Below, piece by piece: positions 24,501-32,810 of a stretch of 64,000 bases of DNA. Source of the stretch: Alistipes sp. (GTDB lineage: Bacteria; Bacteroidota; Bacteroidia; Bacteroidales; Rikenellaceae); assembly GCA_017520545.1 (NCBI GenBank), contig JAFXFM010000013.1, positions 124,001 through 188,000 on the forward strand. Reading direction: 5' to 3'. Each line of letters starts with the position of its first letter. Position 1 is the stretch's first letter. A model generated the notes under the pieces. That model ran no database searches and was not told the origin of the DNA. It saw only the letters and a list, made by a program, of their open reading frames with translations. The position numbers and the translations under genes were made by a program.

Positions 24501-25692
24501 TGGTCATCGCTGCGCCGGTAAGGTTACAAGCCACAGCACCCGCCTGTGTGCGGTCGGTAATGGTGATAGCTACGCCTGTGAGGTTCAAGTTCTGAATAGT
24601 TGCAGCAGTTGTGCCGAACAAAGGAGCGTTCAAACCATTGATAGAGAAGCCGTCCTCCTTACCACCATCGAAGATGTACTCGCCAAAGCCCTCGATAGGC
24701 TTCCAGTCGTAACCGTTCATATCGATATTGCCAACAACCTTTGCAGTGGTGCGTGGAGCAAATACCGAAGCGATACGAGCAAACTCGATAAGGTCCTCCT
24801 TGGTCTCAATCTCGAATACGCTTGCGTCGGTATCACCCTCGTTAGCCTGATAGGTGAACTGCTTAAACTCGCGAACGTGGCCCGCAACGAGTGGCTTGAT
24901 GTCGCTGTTGAACTTAACGGTCATCTTATCCTCTGTGGTGCGCAAAGTAGCCCAAATCTCGCCGTGCTTACCTGCTGGGACAGCAACATAAACTACGAGT
25001 GGCTCCTCGCCAAGAACAGTACCCTCAGGGAAGGTAACGGTAACGGTGTTAGCTGCACTCTCGTCAGCCACCAAAGCTCCACTTGTGCAATCAACGGTGA
25101 AAGCACCCGAAAGTTTGCTCGAAAGCGACTTAACGGTGAGAGTCGAAACGGTCTCGCCATTACCAACAACAGCAAAGCGAAGCACACCCGAGAGGTGCTG
25201 CATTGCGATAGGCTCTGCCTCTGCATCGGCAGCCGGAGCAACGCCATAGCCATACATTGGCGCAGCCTTCGGAGCAAATGAGCCTGCGGTGTAAGGTTGT
25301 GTTGCGAGGAACTCAACCGGATAGACGGTTGTAGGCTCGGCAGCCTCCTCAACAGCAGCAACTGCAGGAGCAGGATAGACTGTGCAGAGAGGATAGCTTA
25401 CAGCCTCCTCGAATGAGAACATTGCAGAGGCGCTTTCGCCAACCTCTGCCAACGGATTCGAAGCTACGCCATTGATAGCAATGGCATCGCCTTCGCTCCA
25501 ATAGAGTGGGTAAACGCCGTCAGCCTTTTCGCCGAGATGCGTACGAGCCGCCTCCATCGAAATGACAACTTCGGTCGTTGTTTTACCCCCCCCCTCGATT
25601 TGGATACCCAAATCCTCGGTTGTGTCTGTAACGCAAGAGAATGCGAACATTCCCGCCACAACCGCCGTGAAAATTTTTGTCAAATTTTTCAT
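21589..25692 (-). CDS. Giant GLUG-repeat surface lipoprotein with fimbrillin-like head
   Basis: 1367-residue lipoprotein (leader with lipobox Cys20 in 'FAFSC'). Residues about 40-290 resemble the fimbrillin-like/Mfa-type N-terminal domain seen also in the gene at 60357: 'YPLYWSEGDAIAINGVA' and 'FNSDIKPLVAGHVREFKQFT'. From about 330 to the C-terminus there are about twenty repeats built on 'C.N.G.I' and 'GGI.G' motifs of the GLUG/beta-helix type, suggesting a long surface-exposed solenoid. The 5' end carries a run of nine G (codons 33-36). The C-terminus ends 'APTVTKPTAPAN'. It is probably an adhesin or other surface structure; no enzyme motif is visible. Confidence 0.85.
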   Translation of the reverse strand: MKNLTKIFTAVVAGMFAFSCVTDTTEDLGIQIEGGGKTTTEVVISMEAARTHLGEKADGVYPLYWSEGDAIAINGVASNPLAEVGESASAMFSFEEAVSYPLCTVYPAPAVAAVEEAAEPTTVYPVEFLATQPYTAGSFAPKAAPMYGYGVAPAADAEAEPIAMQHLSGVLRFAVVGNGETVSTLTVKSLSSKLSGAFTVDCTSGALVADESAANTVTVTFPEGTVLGEEPLVVYVAVPAGKHGEIWATLRTTEDKMTVKFNSDIKPLVAGHVREFKQFTYQANEGDTDASVFEIETKEDLIEFARIASVFAPRTTAKVVGNIDMNGYDWKPIEGFGEYIFDGGKEDGFSINGLNAPLFGTTAATIQNLNLTGVAITITDRTQAGAVACNLTGAAMTNVSASGTMVVNNTTFTTTASMSNYNVINYGGLVGIAGGVAFENCESRVNITITSVAEAEQTSVYVAVGGAVGAAHSKSSFTNVDNHGTVAINSTVSATYSAAGILGRIVGVGSATPEVTTVKNCDNHGEIYTGEDAQCGGLILGGILNNTVSDMTISDNTNNGAIHNSGYAGRIYLAGIVGSVNNSKVERCTNNAPIYNEGRTSSLQLGGIVGSDVGAGIVGCTNNTEATLSNSSTTNTGNIYIGGIAAGDNPVSGVDPEDDAISGCYNKAAINHTGVGKAVFIGGIYARNNGVNISDCHNEGAIQHIGTTYNNANENCYISGINGYGAVGISECSNSGNITVGGESAITSSNFRVTGIAHSVSENISGCENSGSITVKNITPSNAIMIAGITNLSYKLMSECNNSGAITIGDEDATTLATLKGVYVAGIANADISSKKSGRITDCENSASADISLYNIDCGSVTYIAGITTVAYRSANDSAANKWQNNNNYGDITTKNLYSQGNAYIAGLAATLSQNGSSETNVTEWYNCNNHGNITSTNHKMSTYDGDSKTDGTQYKARRLHIAGCFANIGSYFNLNNCQNRGEVKMEDYKTITQAYVGGVVGYAGIGSTSLDFKIENCSNSGAVSATTDSKPSETTQITVSGGEGVILGGVLAGTYMAKTGEQKFTISGATNTGALSLGGKYFADHARHCLGGICGDFYGHGTFLNCHNEGAITIQAATKATVIKDLRVGGIAGCSYAVTKGRVSDITFNGCTNFGNIKGTQFKTTNYTLFGGILGFMKNQNEPVYTMNNCGNKGSIEADNVEATNVFRIGGLVSLVEPTSYVTISGTNKNIGSLTIQNSTMVTTKTYVGGIAGQSKVPITGAQAYCNIYATGYTLVGWIMGNARDNATLASGCGIGGMVVTGINEEPIVDAGGNVSGVTTTYDGTAIDASNYLSKVYGGTTPAASDAEASLLTEAPTVTKPTAPAN
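25586..25594 (-). repeat. G9 homopolymer inside the lipoprotein gene
   Basis: Nine consecutive G on the coding strand cover codons 33-36, 13 codons after the lipobox Cys. Gain or loss of one base would shift the frame at the start of a 1367-codon gene. Confidence 0.85.
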
Positions 25693-25771
25693 CGTTTTTT
25701 TGGTTTTTGGTTAATAAATTAAGTTAATAAAAAATATGTGTTTTGCACGTGTATGCACACTCACAATAATG

Positions 25772-25779
25772 CAAATATA
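25772..25779 (-). promoter_or_regulatory. -7 box for the GLUG lipoprotein operon
   Basis: TATATTTG on the minus strand, giving an A/T-rich leader of about 70-75 nt before the ATG at 25692. Confidence 0.6.
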
Positions 25780-25840
25780 GTAAAATATATTTAAATATAG
25801 GTAGAATTGGAATTTTTTTTGAAAAAATGTTGCTGTATGA

Positions 25841-25869
25841 TTGATTTATTTGGAAAATTTATAACTTTG
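25841..25869 (+). promoter_or_regulatory. Promoter for pdxA
   Basis: TTG at 25841-25843 and TAACTTTG at 25862-25869, 18 nt apart, about 30 nt before the pdxA start. Confidence 0.6.
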
Positions 25870-25899
25870 TACCCTTAAAGGTTTTATAGCGAAAGATTT

Positions 25900-26991
25900 A
25901 TGTCCGATTATAGACTGAAAATAGGCATTACACAGGGCGATACCAACGGCATCGGCTGGGAGGTGATAATTAAAGCGTTGTCCCACCCGCAGATGGTTGA
26001 GTTGTTTACCCCTGTTGTATATGGTGCAAAGCATATAGCAGAGTTCTACGCAAAAGGTTTGGAGGGTGTGGAGGCGCTTCACTTCAATATCTGCAACTCG
26101 GCAGCCGAGGCTCGTCGTGGTAAGATAAATTTGGTGGAGTGTGGTGCAAAAGATACCCGTATCGACGCAGGTCGTGCCACCGAGGAGTCGGCGAAGCAGG
26201 CATTCGATGCACTCGAAAAGGCGAGTGCCGACCTTGTAGCTGGCGACTTGGCTGCGGTGGTTACCGCACCGATAAACAAGGAGTCGATGCAGAAGGTGGG
26301 CTTCGGTTTTACGGGCCACACAGAGTATTTCGCCTCGAAATCGCAGGGTGAGCCGATGATGATTATGTGTAGCGAGTTGATGCGCGTGGCTTTGCAGACG
26401 GTGCATATTCCGGTGGATAAGGTGGCTGCATCTCTCTCGACAGAGAAGATTGCATCGTCGCTCGTCGCTCTGCGCCAGACGTTGAAGCAGGATTTCGGCA
26501 TTGTCGAGCCGCGTATTGCGGTGTTGTCGCTCAACCCTCACGCCGGAGATGGAGGTCTGCTCGGCTCGGAGGAGAATGAAATTATACGACCAGCGGTGCA
26601 AGAGGCTGCAACGCAGAGTGTTTTGGCGTTTGGACCCTTTGCAGTAGATGGTTTTTTCTGCCACGAAGATTACAAAAAGTATGATGCCATACTTGCAATG
26701 TATCACGATCAGGGACTCGCTCCGTTTAAGGCGTTATCGTCTGATGGCGTAAACTTTACGGCTGGTTTGGATGTTATTCGTACCTCGCCCGACCACGGTA
26801 CGGCATTCGATATTGCGGGTAAGAACTTGGCCGATGCACAGTCGATGCGTAGTGCAATTTACGAGGCAATAGATATCGCAAATCGCCGTCGCGACTACAA
26901 GTATTGGAGTCGCAATCCACTCGAACATTTCGAGCGCGAGAAGGGTAGAGATGTGTCGATGAAGGACTTGCAAGCCGCCGAAGAGAACTAA
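25900..26991 (+). CDS. pdxA: 4-hydroxythreonine-4-phosphate dehydrogenase
   Basis: 363-residue NAD-dependent enzyme of the DXP-dependent vitamin B6 pathway. It oxidises 4-phosphohydroxy-L-threonine on the way to pyridoxine 5'-phosphate. Signatures are 'GITQGDTNGIGWEVI' at the N-terminus, 'TAPINKES' (about 124-131), 'GFTGHTEYFA' with a metal His, 'LNPHAGDGG' (about 212-220) and 'TSPDHGTAFDIAG' (about 298-310). It stands as a single gene with its own promoter and is followed by an interspersed repeat. Confidence 0.96.
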   Translation: MSDYRLKIGITQGDTNGIGWEVIIKALSHPQMVELFTPVVYGAKHIAEFYAKGLEGVEALHFNICNSAAEARRGKINLVECGAKDTRIDAGRATEESAKQAFDALEKASADLVAGDLAAVVTAPINKESMQKVGFGFTGHTEYFASKSQGEPMMIMCSELMRVALQTVHIPVDKVAASLSTEKIASSLVALRQTLKQDFGIVEPRIAVLSLNPHAGDGGLLGSEENEIIRPAVQEAATQSVLAFGPFAVDGFFCHEDYKKYDAILAMYHDQGLAPFKALSSDGVNFTAGLDVIRTSPDHGTAFDIAGKNLADAQSMRSAIYEAIDIANRRRDYKYWSRNPLEHFEREKGRDVSMKDLQAAEEN

Positions 26992-26992
26992 A

Positions 26993-27053
26993 TTCGTTCT
27001 GATTGGCTCTTTTTGCACGAGTGCTTCGGACTCCAAAATCCTCACATCGCACA
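26993..27053 (+). repeat. Stop-codon-proximal dispersed repeat, copy 1
   Basis: Begins two bases after the pdxA stop with TTCGTTCTGATTGG and contains TTTTGCACGAGTG and CCTCACAT, shared with the copies after dapD (46112, 46241) and gcvH (48311). This copy lacks the CATAG/CTATG hairpin and looks truncated. Confidence 0.55.
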
Positions 27054-27118
27054 AAGAGAGTAGAGAGCAGAGAGTAGAGAGCAGAGAGTAGTTGAAATAA
27101 TTCTGCATTTTGAATTTT
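27054..27118 (+). repeat. Heptamer array (GAGAGTA/GAGAGCA) before thrS
   Basis: Five units of alternating GAGAGTA and GAGAGCA (27054-27092), then a degenerate TTCTGCATTTTGAATTTT stretch. The remaining leader to thrS (27119-27205) has no recognised T-box or riboswitch. Confidence 0.65.
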
Positions 27119-27205
27119 AACAGCGCAACTGAGCAGTAATCCGTCTCGTGATTGTGGAGCTGTGAAGGCGCAAAACATAAACAATTAAAAACTTATAAAA
27201 GCAGT

Positions 27206-29143
27206 ATGATTAAAGTTTCGTTTCCCGATGGCTCGATTCGTGAGTTCGAGCAGGGGGTAACAGCCTACCAGGTGGCCGAGAGTATCAGCCCTCGTTTAGC
27301 TGCGGACTGTTTGGCAGCCTCGGTAGATGGTGCGACCGTAGATATGTCGCACGCTTTGGTGCAGGATTGCGCCATCAAGTTCTTTAAGTGGGACGACGCC
27401 GAGGGTAAGCACGCATTTTGGCACACCTCGTCGCACCTCTTGGCAGAGGCGTTGCAGGCGTTGTACCCGGGTATCAAATTCGGTATCGGTCCGGCTATCG
27501 AGCAGGGCTTCTACTACGATGTAGATTCGCCAACTCCGATTTTGGAGAGCGACCTCGCAAAGATAGAGGCGAAGATGACCGAGTTGGCACGCCAGAAGGA
27601 GGAGTTGGTCCGTACCGAGGTGTCGAAGGCGGACGCTCTCAAAACCTTCACAGAGAAGGGCGATGAGTACAAGTGCGAGTTGATTTCCGACTTGGAAGAC
27701 GGTACTATTTCGTTCTATACAAATGGCTCATTCACAGACCTTTGTCGCGGACCGCATATCCCACACACAGGTCATATCAAGGCTATAAAATTGACAGCCG
27801 TAGCGGGTGCCTATTGGCGTGGCGATGAGCATAACAAGATGCTTACCCGTATCTACGGTATTTCGTTCCCGAAAAAGTCGATGCTCGACGAGTATCTCGC
27901 AATGCTCGAAGAGGCGAAGAAGCGCGACCACCGCAAGTTGGGTAAGGAGTTGGAGTTGTTCACCTTCTCGCAGCGCGTAGGTCAGGGTTTGCCACTTTGG
28001 TTGCCAAAGGGTGCCGAGCTGCGCGACCGCTTGGAGCGTTTCTTGCGTAAAATTCAGAAGCAGTATGGCTACCAGCCTGTTATCACCCCTCCAATCGGTA
28101 ACAAAGATTTGTATGTTACCTCGGGACACTACGCAAAATATGGCAAGGATTCGTTCCAGCCAATACATACACCAATCGAGGGCGAGGAGTACCTCCTCAA
28201 ACCGATGAACTGCCCTCACCACTGTGAGATTTATCGTAGCAAACCACACTCGTACAAGGATCTCCCTGTTCGTTTGGCGGAGTTCGGTACAGTGTGTCGT
28301 TACGAGCAGTCGGGTGAGTTGCACGGATTGACTCGTGTGCGTGCATTTACGCAGGACGATGCCCACCTCTTCGTGCGTCCGGATCAGTTGTTGGAGGAGT
28401 TCGAGAAGGTTATGGATATCGTTCTCTACATCTTCAAGACGTTGAAGTTCGATAACTACACTGCACAGATTTCGTTGCGCGACCCTAATAACAAAACCAA
28501 GTATATCGGCTCGGACGAGAATTGGGAGAAGGCTGAGGCTGCGATTATTCAGGCTTGCAAGGATAAGGGTATGAACGCTGTAGTTGAGTACGGTGAGGCT
28601 GCATTCTACGGCCCTAAGCTCGACTTTATGGTTAAGGACGCCCTCGGACGCAGCTGGCAGTTGGGTACTATTCAGGTCGATTACAACCTCCCGGAGCGTT
28701 TCGACTTGACCTACAAGGGTGCGGACGATAAGTTGCACCGCCCAATTATGATTCACCGTGCGCCATTTGGCTCTATGGAACGATTTGTGGCAGTATTGTT
28801 GGAGCATACCGCAGGCAAGTTCCCGTTGTGGTTGGCACCTGATCAGGCTGTTGTACTCCCTATTTCGGAGAAGTATAACGACTATGCCGAGGAGGTTGTT
28901 GCATACCTTAACGAGCACGATGTTCGCGCACAGATTGATGACCGCAACGAGAAGATTGGTCGTAAAATTCGCGACAACGAGTTGAAGCGTATCCCTTACC
29001 TCCTCATCGTAGGTGAGAAGGAGGCTGCCGAGCGTACTGTATCGGTTCGTGCGCAGGGAGATGGCGACAAGGGCTCGATGACTCTCGAAGAGTACGCAAG
29101 ATATATGTCAGACCTCGTGTCAAAAGAGATCGAAGCAATATAA
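27206..29143 (+). CDS. thrS: Threonyl-tRNA synthetase
   Basis: 645-residue class II synthetase that charges tRNA-Thr. Order of domains: TGS (1-62), editing-like domain with '[11 protein letters not shown]' (HxxxH, about 72-82) and '[14 protein letters not shown]', the catalytic core with zinc ligands in '[10 protein letters not shown]', class II motif 2 '[13 protein letters not shown]' and motif 3 '[12 protein letters not shown]', and the anticodon-binding domain from about 545. The frame is open upstream to 27152, but the ATG at 27206 gives the conserved N-terminus. infC follows after 62 nt. Confidence 0.97.
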   Translation: MIKVSFPDGSIREFEQGVTAYQVAESISPRLAADCLAASVDGATVDMSHALVQDCAIKFFKWDDAEGKHAFWHTSSHLLAEALQALYPGIKFGIGPAIEQGFYYDVDSPTPILESDLAKIEAKMTELARQKEELVRTEVSKADALKTFTEKGDEYKCELISDLEDGTISFYTNGSFTDLCRGPHIPHTGHIKAIKLTAVAGAYWRGDEHNKMLTRIYGISFPKKSMLDEYLAMLEEAKKRDHRKLGKELELFTFSQRVGQGLPLWLPKGAELRDRLERFLRKIQKQYGYQPVITPPIGNKDLYVTSGHYAKYGKDSFQPIHTPIEGEEYLLKPMNCPHHCEIYRSKPHSYKDLPVRLAEFGTVCRYEQSGELHGLTRVRAFTQDDAHLFVRPDQLLEEFEKVMDIVLYIFKTLKFDNYTAQISLRDPNNKTKYIGSDENWEKAEAAIIQACKDKGMNAVVEYGEAAFYGPKLDFMVKDALGRSWQLGTIQVDYNLPERFDLTYKGADDKLHRPIMIHRAPFGSMERFVAVLLEHTAGKFPLWLAPDQAVVLPISEKYNDYAEEVVAYLNEHDVRAQIDDRNEKIGRKIRDNELKRIPYLLIVGEKEAAERTVSVRAQGDGDKGSMTLEEYARYMSDLVSKEIEAI

Positions 29144-29149
29144 TTGCTA

Positions 29150-29198
29150 AATTAAAAATTAAAAAAGCTAATGGCTAATGGCCAATGGCTAATGGTTA
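29150..29198 (+). repeat. Heptamer arrays between thrS and infC
   Basis: A short TAAAAAT array (29150-29166) followed by four to five GCTAATG-type units (29167-29198), ending 8 nt before the infC ATG. Confidence 0.65.
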
Positions 29199-29205
29199 AA
29201 AAAGA

Positions 29206-29802
29206 ATGGCAGGATTTAAACCGTTTACGCCACGCCCGGCAGCACCTCGTCCGGGCAATGCTCCTCGCGGACGTCGTCCCGAGAAGGAGAACCCACATCG
29301 TATCAATGACGAAATCACGGCTGACACCGTTCGCATCGTGGGCGACAATGTCGAGCCAAACCTCGTAGTGCCAATCTCGAAGGCTATGCAACTTGCCGAT
29401 GAGATGGAGTTGGATCTCGTGGAGATTTCGCCTAACGCACAGCCTCCGGTATGTCGCATTGTCGATTACCAGAAGTTCCTCTATCAGCAGAAGAAAAAGC
29501 AGAAGGAGATTAAGGCTAAGCAGACCAAAATCGTAATCAAGGAGATTCGTTTTGGTCCGCAGACCGACGATCACGACTTCAACTTCAAACTTCGCCACGC
29601 CGAGAACTTTATCAAGGAGGGTGCGAAGGTTAAGGCTTATGTCTTCTTCCGTGGTCGAAGCATTGTCTTCAAGGAGCAGGGTGAGATTCTTCTTCTCCGT
29701 TTTGCTACCGCTTTGGAGGAGATAGCCAAAGTTGAGGTTATGCCACAGTTGGAGGGTAAGAAGATGAATATGATTCTTGCCCCAAAACCAAAGAAAAATT
29801 AA
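29206..29802 (+). CDS. infC: Translation initiation factor IF-3
   Basis: 198-residue factor that keeps 30S subunits dissociated and proofreads initiator tRNA. Pro/Arg-rich N-terminal extension (1-30), then the IF3-N domain ('[17 protein letters not shown]'), a Lys-rich linker ('[16 protein letters not shown]') and the IF3-C domain ('[16 protein letters not shown]', '[10 protein letters not shown]'). It starts at ATG, not the rare AUU used for autoregulation in enterobacteria. rpmI and rplT, the usual next genes, are absent: a strong terminator follows. Confidence 0.97.
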   Translation: MAGFKPFTPRPAAPRPGNAPRGRRPEKENPHRINDEITADTVRIVGDNVEPNLVVPISKAMQLADEMELDLVEISPNAQPPVCRIVDYQKFLYQQKKKQKEIKAKQTKIVIKEIRFGPQTDDHDFNFKLRHAENFIKEGAKVKAYVFFRGRSIVFKEQGEILLLRFATALEEIAKVEVMPQLEGKKMNMILAPKPKKN

Positions 29803-29829
29803 AATTTCTTGTGATAAGCCGCAATCTGC

Positions 29830-29873
29830 GGCGTAATAAAAGGCTGCATAATTTTGCAGCCTTTTATTACGCC
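29830..29873 (+). terminator. Terminator after infC
   Basis: 19-bp perfect stem (29830-29848 with 29855-29873), partly symmetrical in A/T runs, so it can act in both directions. Confidence 0.85.
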
Positions 29874-30084
29874 AAAGTGTGTTACCCACCCCCTAAATCC
29901 CCCTCCTGTGAGGGGGACTTTGCTAAAAGTAAACACCTTCGGGCTGTACGATTTAGTACTATCCCGAGGACTCTTCTTTTGCGATGCACCACATCTCACG
30001 ACTTCTGACAAGAAATTGTGAGTAGTTCTTAATCTCTAATCTCTCTAATCTCTCTAAATTCTCTAACGCCTCTAACGCCCCTAA
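29874..30084. other. Intergenic stretch with period-9 repeat
   Basis: Contains a small inverted repeat CCCCCTC/GAGGGGG (about 29900-29920) and, at 30031-30084, five degenerate units of CTCTCTAAT (period 9). Nothing coding is seen. Confidence 0.5.
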
Positions 30085-31022
30085 TAATACAACTCTCCTT
30101 GCCAGGCATTTCGCTCGGTGAGGCGTTTTTCGAGCATATTCCATAGTGTTTCATTGCGCACCAAACCCCAATTGCGACCATAGTGATAGCGGGGAGGTGC
30201 CTCCGAAGCAAATCGTTCGACCACAATATCGGGGCGCAGACGTCGCAAAATCTCCACAAACAGGTCGAGATATTCGTCCAACTCCCAGAAACGAAAACGT
30301 TCGGGGTGCTCGTCATACTCGCGCTCCATTGCCGTACCGCGAAATACCTGTAATTGGTGAAACTTAATCGTCGTAAGCGGCAGTGTATTAATGCGTTGTA
30401 TCTGTTCCAATATCATCTCGTCGCTCTCGCCGGGGAGACCTAAGACGAAGTGTGCGCCCACAGCCAAACCTCGCTCGGCTGTCATCTTTACGGCTCGCTC
30501 TGCGCACTCGAAATCGTGTCCTCGGTTTATTGCCTGCAAGGTCGAATTGTAGGTCGATTCTATACCATATTCAAGCGTAACGTAGTACTCCTTTGCAAGC
30601 TCGGCAAAGTAGTCCAAAACCTCCTCCGATATGCAGTCGGGGCGAGTGCCTACGACCACACCAACAACCTCGGGGTGGGAGAGTGCTTCGGAGTAGCGTT
30701 CGCGCAATACTTCGAGCGGTGCATAAGTGTTGGAAAACGATTGAAAATAAGCGAGATAGCGCGATGCTGTGCGGTAGCGGCGTCGATGAAATTCGATGCC
30801 CTCTTCAATCTGTTGAGTAATGCTTTTCGAGGGCTGGCAATACGATGGAGTGAAAGCCTCGTTGTTGCAAAAAGTGCAACCTCCGAAACCAACTTTTCCG
30901 TCGCGATTCGGGCAGGCGAAACCCGCATTTATCGCCACCTTTTGTATGCGTTCTCCAAAGCGTCGGCGGAAGTACGCCGAGTAGGAATTGTAGCGTCTGT
31001 CGTCGCCCCAAGAGTACTCCAT
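30081..31022 (-). CDS. TIGR01212-family radical SAM protein (YhcC-like)
   Basis: 313-residue radical SAM protein. The cluster-binding motif is unusual in spacing, 'CPNRDGKVGFGGCTFC' (about residues 37-52), which defines the TIGR01212/YhcC family. Other family blocks are 'YFQSFSNTYAPLEVL', 'VGTRPDCI', 'LEYGIESTYNSTL', 'HFVLGLPGES' and 'FHQLQVFRGTAM'. The reaction is not established in this annotation. It has its own divergent promoter region (TATTTTTG at 31039-31046 on the minus strand) opposite cdd. Confidence 0.9.
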   Translation of the reverse strand: MEYSWGDDRRYNSYSAYFRRRFGERIQKVAINAGFACPNRDGKVGFGGCTFCNNEAFTPSYCQPSKSITQQIEEGIEFHRRRYRTASRYLAYFQSFSNTYAPLEVLRERYSEALSHPEVVGVVVGTRPDCISEEVLDYFAELAKEYYVTLEYGIESTYNSTLQAINRGHDFECAERAVKMTAERGLAVGAHFVLGLPGESDEMILEQIQRINTLPLTTIKFHQLQVFRGTAMEREYDEHPERFRFWELDEYLDLFVEILRRLRPDIVVERFASEAPPRYHYGRNWGLVRNETLWNMLEKRLTERNAWQGELYY

Positions 31023-31089
31023 TTCCTGAAATTTTCTGCAAAAATAGTATTTTTATACTATTTAGTTCGGTTTTTGCGTAGAAATTGTT

Positions 31090-31097
31090 TATATTTG
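31090..31097 (+). promoter_or_regulatory. -7 box for cdd
   Basis: TATATTTG 24 nt before the ATG at 31122. Confidence 0.55.
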
Positions 31098-31121
31098 CAA
31101 AACAATCAAAACCTAACCACT

Positions 31122-31577
31122 ATGGAAAAGAGTTTGAATCTGAACTACATCAAGGCGGAGCATATCGAGGAGTTGCCGTTGGCGGACCAAGAGCTCATCG
31201 CCGAGGCGCAGAGGGCTACCGAGTTGGCTTATGCCAAGTACTCTGGGTTTAAGGTTGGTGCCGCAGTGCGTTTGCGTAGCGGAAAAATTCTGCACGGAGC
31301 CAACTCCGAGAGCGAGGTGTTTCCTTCGGGCTTGTGTGCCGAGCGTTCGTTGTTGTACTATGTCGAGGCTAACCACTCGGACGACCCAATCGAGGCGTTG
31401 GCTATCGCATCGAACCCCTCCGAGCGTGAGTGCTATCCTTGTGGCGGTTGCCGCCAGGTGATTTTGGACGTCGAGCGACGACAAGGCTCGCCGATACGTG
31501 TAATAATGAGTGGCAACGGCTCGTCTTCGATAGTCGAAAAAGCGGAACTGCTTCTACCGTTTACTTTTCAATTGTAA
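31122..31577 (+). CDS. cdd: Cytidine deaminase
   Basis: 151-residue zinc enzyme that deaminates cytidine and deoxycytidine to uridine forms in pyrimidine salvage. 'KYSGFKVGAAVRL' binds the nucleoside; the zinc/catalytic residues lie in 'GLCAERSLLYY' (Cys and Glu) and 'CYPCGGCRQV' (two Cys). The open frame extends far upstream to 30450, but that part is antisense to the radical SAM gene; the ATG at 31122 gives the correct family length. Confidence 0.94.
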   Translation: MEKSLNLNYIKAEHIEELPLADQELIAEAQRATELAYAKYSGFKVGAAVRLRSGKILHGANSESEVFPSGLCAERSLLYYVEANHSDDPIEALAIASNPSERECYPCGGCRQVILDVERRQGSPIRVIMSGNGSSSIVEKAELLLPFTFQL

Positions 31578-31581
31578 ACCT

Positions 31582-31627
31582 CACTACTAACTACTCACTA
31601 CTAACTACTAACTACTAACTACTAACT
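31582..31627 (+). repeat. Heptamer array (ACTACTA type)
   Basis: Six units of AACTACT/CTCACTA type fill the gap from cdd to the GTG start at 31628. Confidence 0.75.
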
Positions 31628-32326
31628 GTGTTTAACCCAAACGACATACTTTACGAGGATAACCACCTGCTTGTTGTGAATAAGCGGGTGGGCGACCTTG
31701 TGCAACCCGATAAGACGAGCGACGATGCGCTCGAAAACTATCTTAAAGCCTTCTTAAAGGTGCGCGACCACAAGCCGGGCGATGTGTTCCTCGGCGTGGT
31801 GCATCGTATTGACCGCCCTGTGAGTGGTGCGGTGTTGTTCGCTAAGACTTCGAAGGCTCTTGTGCGCCTGAACGAGATGATCCGCAAGGGCGAAATCCGA
31901 AAACACTATTGGGCAATTGTGGAGGCTCGTCCTATGGAGGAGCAGGGTAGCCTGCGCCACTACATTGCGCGTGATGGCAAGACCAATCGTTCACACGCTT
32001 ACAACACACCGCGAGGTGATGCTAAGGAGGCACGCTTGAACTACACTATGATAGGTTGCAGCGACCGTTACACTCTGCTTGATGTGGAACTCCTTACGGG
32101 ACGTCATCACCAGATTCGTTGCCAACTATCGAAAATCGGCTGTCCGATAAAGGGCGACTTGAAGTATGGCGCCAAGCGCTCGAATCCGAATGGCGGTATC
32201 TCGCTTCATTCGCGCTCGTTGGCGTTTATGCACCCTGTGCGCAAGGAGATGGTGGAGATTGTTGCGCCGGTGCCGACCGATGACAATTTGTGGCGTTTCT
32301 TTGCCGAAGAAAATAACACCTTGTAG
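31628..32326 (+). CDS. RluA-family rRNA/tRNA pseudouridine synthase
   Basis: 232-residue enzyme converting uridine to pseudouridine in RNA. The catalytic Asp is in 'VVHRIDRPVSGAVLFAKT' (about residues 58-75), matching the RluA HRLDxxTSG block. 'YTLLDVELLTGRHHQIRCQL' is the second conserved block. The protein lacks an S4 domain. It starts at GTG immediately after a heptamer array, and dtd follows 3 nt after its stop. Target position unknown. Confidence 0.9.
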   Translation: MFNPNDILYEDNHLLVVNKRVGDLVQPDKTSDDALENYLKAFLKVRDHKPGDVFLGVVHRIDRPVSGAVLFAKTSKALVRLNEMIRKGEIRKHYWAIVEARPMEEQGSLRHYIARDGKTNRSHAYNTPRGDAKEARLNYTMIGCSDRYTLLDVELLTGRHHQIRCQLSKIGCPIKGDLKYGAKRSNPNGGISLHSRSLAFMHPVRKEMVEIVAPVPTDDNLWRFFAEENNTL

Positions 32327-32329
32327 CCT

Positions 32330-32782
32330 ATGCGTATTGTAATCCAGAGAGTGCAACGTTGCAGTGTAACGGTTGGTGGCAAGACAATTGGCGAAATCGG
32401 CAAGGGTTTGGCGATTTTACTCGGTATCGAGGAGGCTGATACGCAGGAGGATATAGATTGGTTGTGCGGAAAAATTTCGCGCTTGCGCATCTTCGACGAC
32501 GATAATGGCGTGATGAATCTCGACATTCGGCAGTCGGGAGGTCGTGCGATAGTGATAAGCCAATTTACGCTCTTTGCCTCTACGAAGAAGGGAAATCGTC
32601 CGTCGTATATCCGTTCGGCTGGTGAGGCGTTTGCCCGCCCGATGTACGAGAGGTTTTTGGCTTCGTTGTCAGAAGTACTCGATGCGGAGGTGGAGCACGG
32701 GGAGTTTGGTGCAGATATGCAGGTGTCGCTCGTGAATGATGGTCCCGTAACGATATGTATCGACTCTAAAAACAGAGAATAA
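32330..32782 (+). CDS. dtd: D-aminoacyl-tRNA deacylase
   Basis: 150-residue chiral proofreading enzyme that removes D-amino acids (and glycine) mischarged on tRNA. 'RIVIQRVQRCSVTVGG' is the family N-terminus; the active-site blocks are 'SQFTLFA' (about 78-84) and the Gly-cisPro-type motif region 'NDGPVTI'. It may be cotranscribed with the RluA-type gene before it and perhaps with the S1/P1-like operon 28 nt downstream. Confidence 0.96.
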   Translation: MRIVIQRVQRCSVTVGGKTIGEIGKGLAILLGIEEADTQEDIDWLCGKISRLRIFDDDNGVMNLDIRQSGGRAIVISQFTLFASTKKGNRPSYIRSAGEAFARPMYERFLASLSEVLDAEVEHGEFGADMQVSLVNDGPVTICIDSKNRE

Positions 32783-32810
32783 TATAAAACAAAATAAAAA
32801 CAGAGAAAAA

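Noticed and set aside
27054..27092. CRISPR array
   Set aside because: The heptamer arrays have no spacers of constant length and no cas genes are present.
27119..27205. T-box or other riboswitch before thrS
   Set aside because: No T-box core or specifier stem was found, and T-boxes are not expected in this phylum.
30450..31121. Extended N-terminus of cytidine deaminase (about 224 codons)
   Set aside because: It is antisense to the radical SAM gene and the downstream ATG gives the normal length with a promoter just before it.
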